The notes beneath the pieces are model-generated. The model searched no databases and was not told where the DNA came from. It was given only the letters and a program-made list of their open reading frames with translations. From Cyclobacteriaceae bacterium (lineage in GTDB: Bacteria > Bacteroidota > Bacteroidia > Cytophagales > Cyclobacteriaceae), in the NCBI GenBank assembly GCA_028281285.1, contig JANQKF010000019.1, positions 124,001-188,000 of the forward strand: 64,000 nt of DNA. Reading direction: 5' to 3'. The translations under genes were made by a program, and so were the position numbers. This document shows, piece after piece, positions 60,906-64,000 of this stretch. The stretch's first letter is position 1. The number at the start of each line of letters is the position of its first letter.

Positions 60906-62729
60906 ATGAAAAGAGGGCTATCATTTTTTTTCTGGGCTTTTATGGTATTGAATGTCTTTGGGCAGTCAGTTGATCCTGTAAGTCTGGCGAATCAATATTA
61001 CCGCATGGGTGAATTCGAAAAAGCGCAAACGGAGTATAAGAAACTGGCACGCAATCGACAAAATATACCTCGAATTCATGATAATTACTTCAAGCTTCTA
61101 TTGACTATACAAGATTATGAAGAAGCCGAAAAATACTTGAAGATGGTATTGCGGCAGAACCCAACGAACTTCTTGTACGAGCTGGACAAGGGTCTACTTT
61201 TCCAGGCCAAAAATGAAGAAGAAAAAGCGGAGCGTATATTCAGAGGGATTATCAAAAAAGTGGCGGAGCAAGCTAGTGAAACGAGAAAGCCTAATAGTGT
61301 ACGAATTCTCGCACAGAGCTTTTTCGAAAAGAATCTGAGAGAGTATGCCCTATGGGCATATCAGGAAGGACGAGCGAGAATAGGACGACCTGAGCTTTTT
61401 TCACTTGAATTGGCCAATGCGTATCGACTGATGAATCGAAAGCAATTGATGGTTCAGGAATATTTGACATTCTCTAAATTTCAACCTCAGAATATCAATT
61501 ATGTCAAAAACTCATTCCAACGTGTTTTGACAGAACCCGAGGATTTGGATACTCTGGAAATTGTGCTTTATGAGAAAATCCAAAATGATGGTGGCAACAC
61601 CATCTACAATGATATGCTTGTGTGGACGCATCTTCAACAAAAAAATTTCAGTGCAGCCTTAAGACAGGCAAGGGCATTAGACATGCGTCTTCAGAATAAA
61701 GGTGAAAATATTATGAATGTAGGCATGATTGCCTATCGCAATAAAGACTATAAATCTGCCGATAAAGCCTTTAAATATATAATGAATGACTTCACGGAGA
61801 GTCCGAGTCATAGTGTTGCCAGAAAGTATGCGTTACTTTCTGAGGAGGAAGTGATCAAAACCACATATCCTGTTGATAGTTCGGCAGTAAGGGGACTAAT
61901 CACCAAGTACGATGAATTTCGAAAGAATTCGAGAGACGTATTTACAGTTATGGATGCTCAAAGGCGAATGGCACTTTTACATGCATTCCAACTCAATGAA
62001 ATTCCAGAAGCCATCTCCATTTTATCGGAGGTCGTGAAACAGCCAATAGGGAAGCATAGAGTGGTTGCCGAGGCTAAAATGGATCTCGCTGATATTTATT
62101 TACTCAATAAAGAACCTTGGGAGTCAATCTTGTTATATGCTCAAGTTGAGAAAATGTTCAAAGATGAACCTCTGGGTTATCAGGCAAAATTGAAAAGTGC
62201 AAAGTTGTCCTACTTCAAGGGCGAATTTGAACTGGCCCAAGGGCATCTTGATATCCTGAAGCTGGCTACATCACGACAAATTGCCAATGATGCTCTTGAT
62301 TTGAGTATCCTTATAAAGAATAATACTGTATTTGATTCTACAGATGTGGTAATGAAGGAGTACGCGAATATTGAGCTACTTATTTTCCAGAACCAACCCA
62401 TGCTTGCAATCATTGAACTAAAAACGATGCTGGTGAAATATCCCGATCACAGTATCCAGGATGAGATCTACTATTTAATGGCACAAACAATGCGAAAATT
62501 GGGTGATTTTGAAGGTGCCCTTGAGGCCCTGAATGAAATAAATCAGGGACATTATTTTGAAATTCTGGGTGATGATGCGTTGTTTCTTACAGCAGTCATC
62601 AATGAAGAAGATTTGAAAAATGAAGATAAAGCGATGGAACTATACACCGATCTACTCAAAAAATTTCCAGGTAGTATTTACGTTGCCGAATCCAGAAAAC
62701 GCTTCCGGGAATTGAGGGGTGACTTTTAA
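60906..62729 (+). CDS. Exported TPR-repeat protein
   Basis: This is a 607-aa protein with a short signal peptide (MKRGLSFFFWAFMVLNVFG). The rest is helical with many TPR units, for example LANQYYRMGEFEKAQTEYKK, EEAEKYLKMVLRQNPTNFLY, YRNKDYKSADKAFKYIMNDF and LLYAQVEKMFKDEPLGYQAK. The last units are near 510-600 (IYYLMAQTMRKLGDFEGALE). It stands as the first gene to the right of oriC. It probably works in the envelope as a scaffold or in protein export. It has no enzymatic motif, and the plus strand is now G-rich. Confidence 0.85.
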   Translation: MKRGLSFFFWAFMVLNVFGQSVDPVSLANQYYRMGEFEKAQTEYKKLARNRQNIPRIHDNYFKLLLTIQDYEEAEKYLKMVLRQNPTNFLYELDKGLLFQAKNEEEKAERIFRGIIKKVAEQASETRKPNSVRILAQSFFEKNLREYALWAYQEGRARIGRPELFSLELANAYRLMNRKQLMVQEYLTFSKFQPQNINYVKNSFQRVLTEPEDLDTLEIVLYEKIQNDGGNTIYNDMLVWTHLQQKNFSAALRQARALDMRLQNKGENIMNVGMIAYRNKDYKSADKAFKYIMNDFTESPSHSVARKYALLSEEEVIKTTYPVDSSAVRGLITKYDEFRKNSRDVFTVMDAQRRMALLHAFQLNEIPEAISILSEVVKQPIGKHRVVAEAKMDLADIYLLNKEPWESILLYAQVEKMFKDEPLGYQAKLKSAKLSYFKGEFELAQGHLDILKLATSRQIANDALDLSILIKNNTVFDSTDVVMKEYANIELLIFQNQPMLAIIELKTMLVKYPDHSIQDEIYYLMAQTMRKLGDFEGALEALNEINQGHYFEILGDDALFLTAVINEEDLKNEDKAMELYTDLLKKFPGSIYVAESRKRFRELRGDF

Positions 62730-62770
62730 TTCACATTTCCTGCGTTACTCATTTTCTTTATTCACTTAAC

Positions 62771-62974
62771 ATGTCCAAATCTTTTAATAATCTGAGAGTC
62801 GGCAAGAAGTTCCGATTGACAAATTTTGGTGAAGTGTCGGATTTCGAGGTTGTCGAAATATTAGGCAATGGAGATTGTCGACTGAAAGATATCCATACCT
62901 TGGAAAATTATAAGCTTTTTGATCTGATCAGATACGGTAAGGGCGAAGATTTTGAGGTCTTTGAAATCGGCTGA
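62771..62974 (+). CDS. Small conserved protein of unknown function
   Basis: This 67-aa protein is basic at the N-terminus and acidic at the C-terminus, with a likely SH3-like barrel pattern (VGKKFRLTNFGEVSDFEVVE, then LKDIHTLENYKLFDLIRYG). It has no signal peptide. The ATG at 62771 is the only start. Small proteins with this layout recur in cytophagalean genomes. I do not know the function. It precedes the sugar gene cluster but is separated from it by about 165 bp. Confidence 0.65.
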   Translation: MSKSFNNLRVGKKFRLTNFGEVSDFEVVEILGNGDCRLKDIHTLENYKLFDLIRYGKGEDFEVFEIG

Positions 62975-63139
62975 CACTATGACTTGAGCCCAACAAAACT
63001 TTCAACGGCAATTTCTTTTTGTTGTTCCAAGGATGATGTTTTCAAAAAACAAAAATGTTAATTGGAAATCAGACCTTTTTGATAGCCCTCTTGCTGTTAA
63101 TTGTGATTATATTATCGCTGAAATCACCAATAGATAGAA

Positions 63140-64000
<861 letters not shown>

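Overview
The window looks like part of a chromosome from a free-living, probably marine, Bacteroidetes bacterium, most likely a cytophagalean. The evidence is the set of Bacteroidetes-type families (GldJ-like FGE lipoprotein, DUF5687 permease, DUF4175 protein, LytTR two-component pairs, Ig-like and TPR lipoproteins), start sites preceded by TAnnTTTG-type -7 boxes rather than strong Shine-Dalgarno sequences, and the AT-rich composition. The genus cannot be fixed from the sequence alone. No tRNA, rRNA, CRISPR array, prophage or insertion sequence was seen. All genes look intact except those cut by the window ends.

Layout. 1-2.1 kb (minus): a four-gene operon with a Ras-like small GTPase, a roadblock/longin-like partner, a coiled-coil protein and a membrane-anchored peptidoglycan-binding-like protein. 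2.2-6.0 kb (minus): a BlaI/M56 (BlaR1-like) regulatory operon. It is divergent from an inward-rectifier K+ channel gene (6.1-7.05 kb), and the shared region carries three copies of a 16-bp dyad that is probably the repressor operator. 7.1-27.3 kb: mostly exported hydrolases (S9 peptidase, BNR-propeller protein, two M28 peptidases, amidohydrolase), an ABC-type exporter pair, the LemA-TPM operon and a PLP-dependent decarboxylase. 27.3-36.8 kb: small regulators and membrane proteins, prfA, tag, a secreted protein in an operon with an OmpR/HK pair, an SDR and a second amidohydrolase.

36.8-41.4 kb: two paralogous secreted three-repeat proteins bracket a LytS/LytTR pair. Both paralogues carry the same 21-bp-period direct repeat exactly 80 bp upstream of their -7 boxes, which suggests a self-contained regulon. 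41.4-55.2 kb: cox3-like gene, mfd, a second LytS/LytTR operon with a possible structured leader, gldJ-like gene, comF, a small operon ending in xth, and a 1097-aa DUF4175 protein.

55.2-64 kb: an RsbW-like ATPase, ybeY, mnmG, a methyltransferase and an Ig-like lipoprotein. Two ParB parS-like palindromes lie just before mnmG. The gene-free stretch at 60,535-60,905 has two perfect and two near-perfect DnaA boxes followed by a very AT-rich segment. The plus strand changes from C-rich to G-rich across it in the lines counted. Together these make it a strong candidate for the chromosomal replication origin (oriC). To its right are a TPR protein, a small conserved protein and the start of a UDP-2,3-diamino-uronic-acid sugar cluster (WbpD- and WbpB-like).
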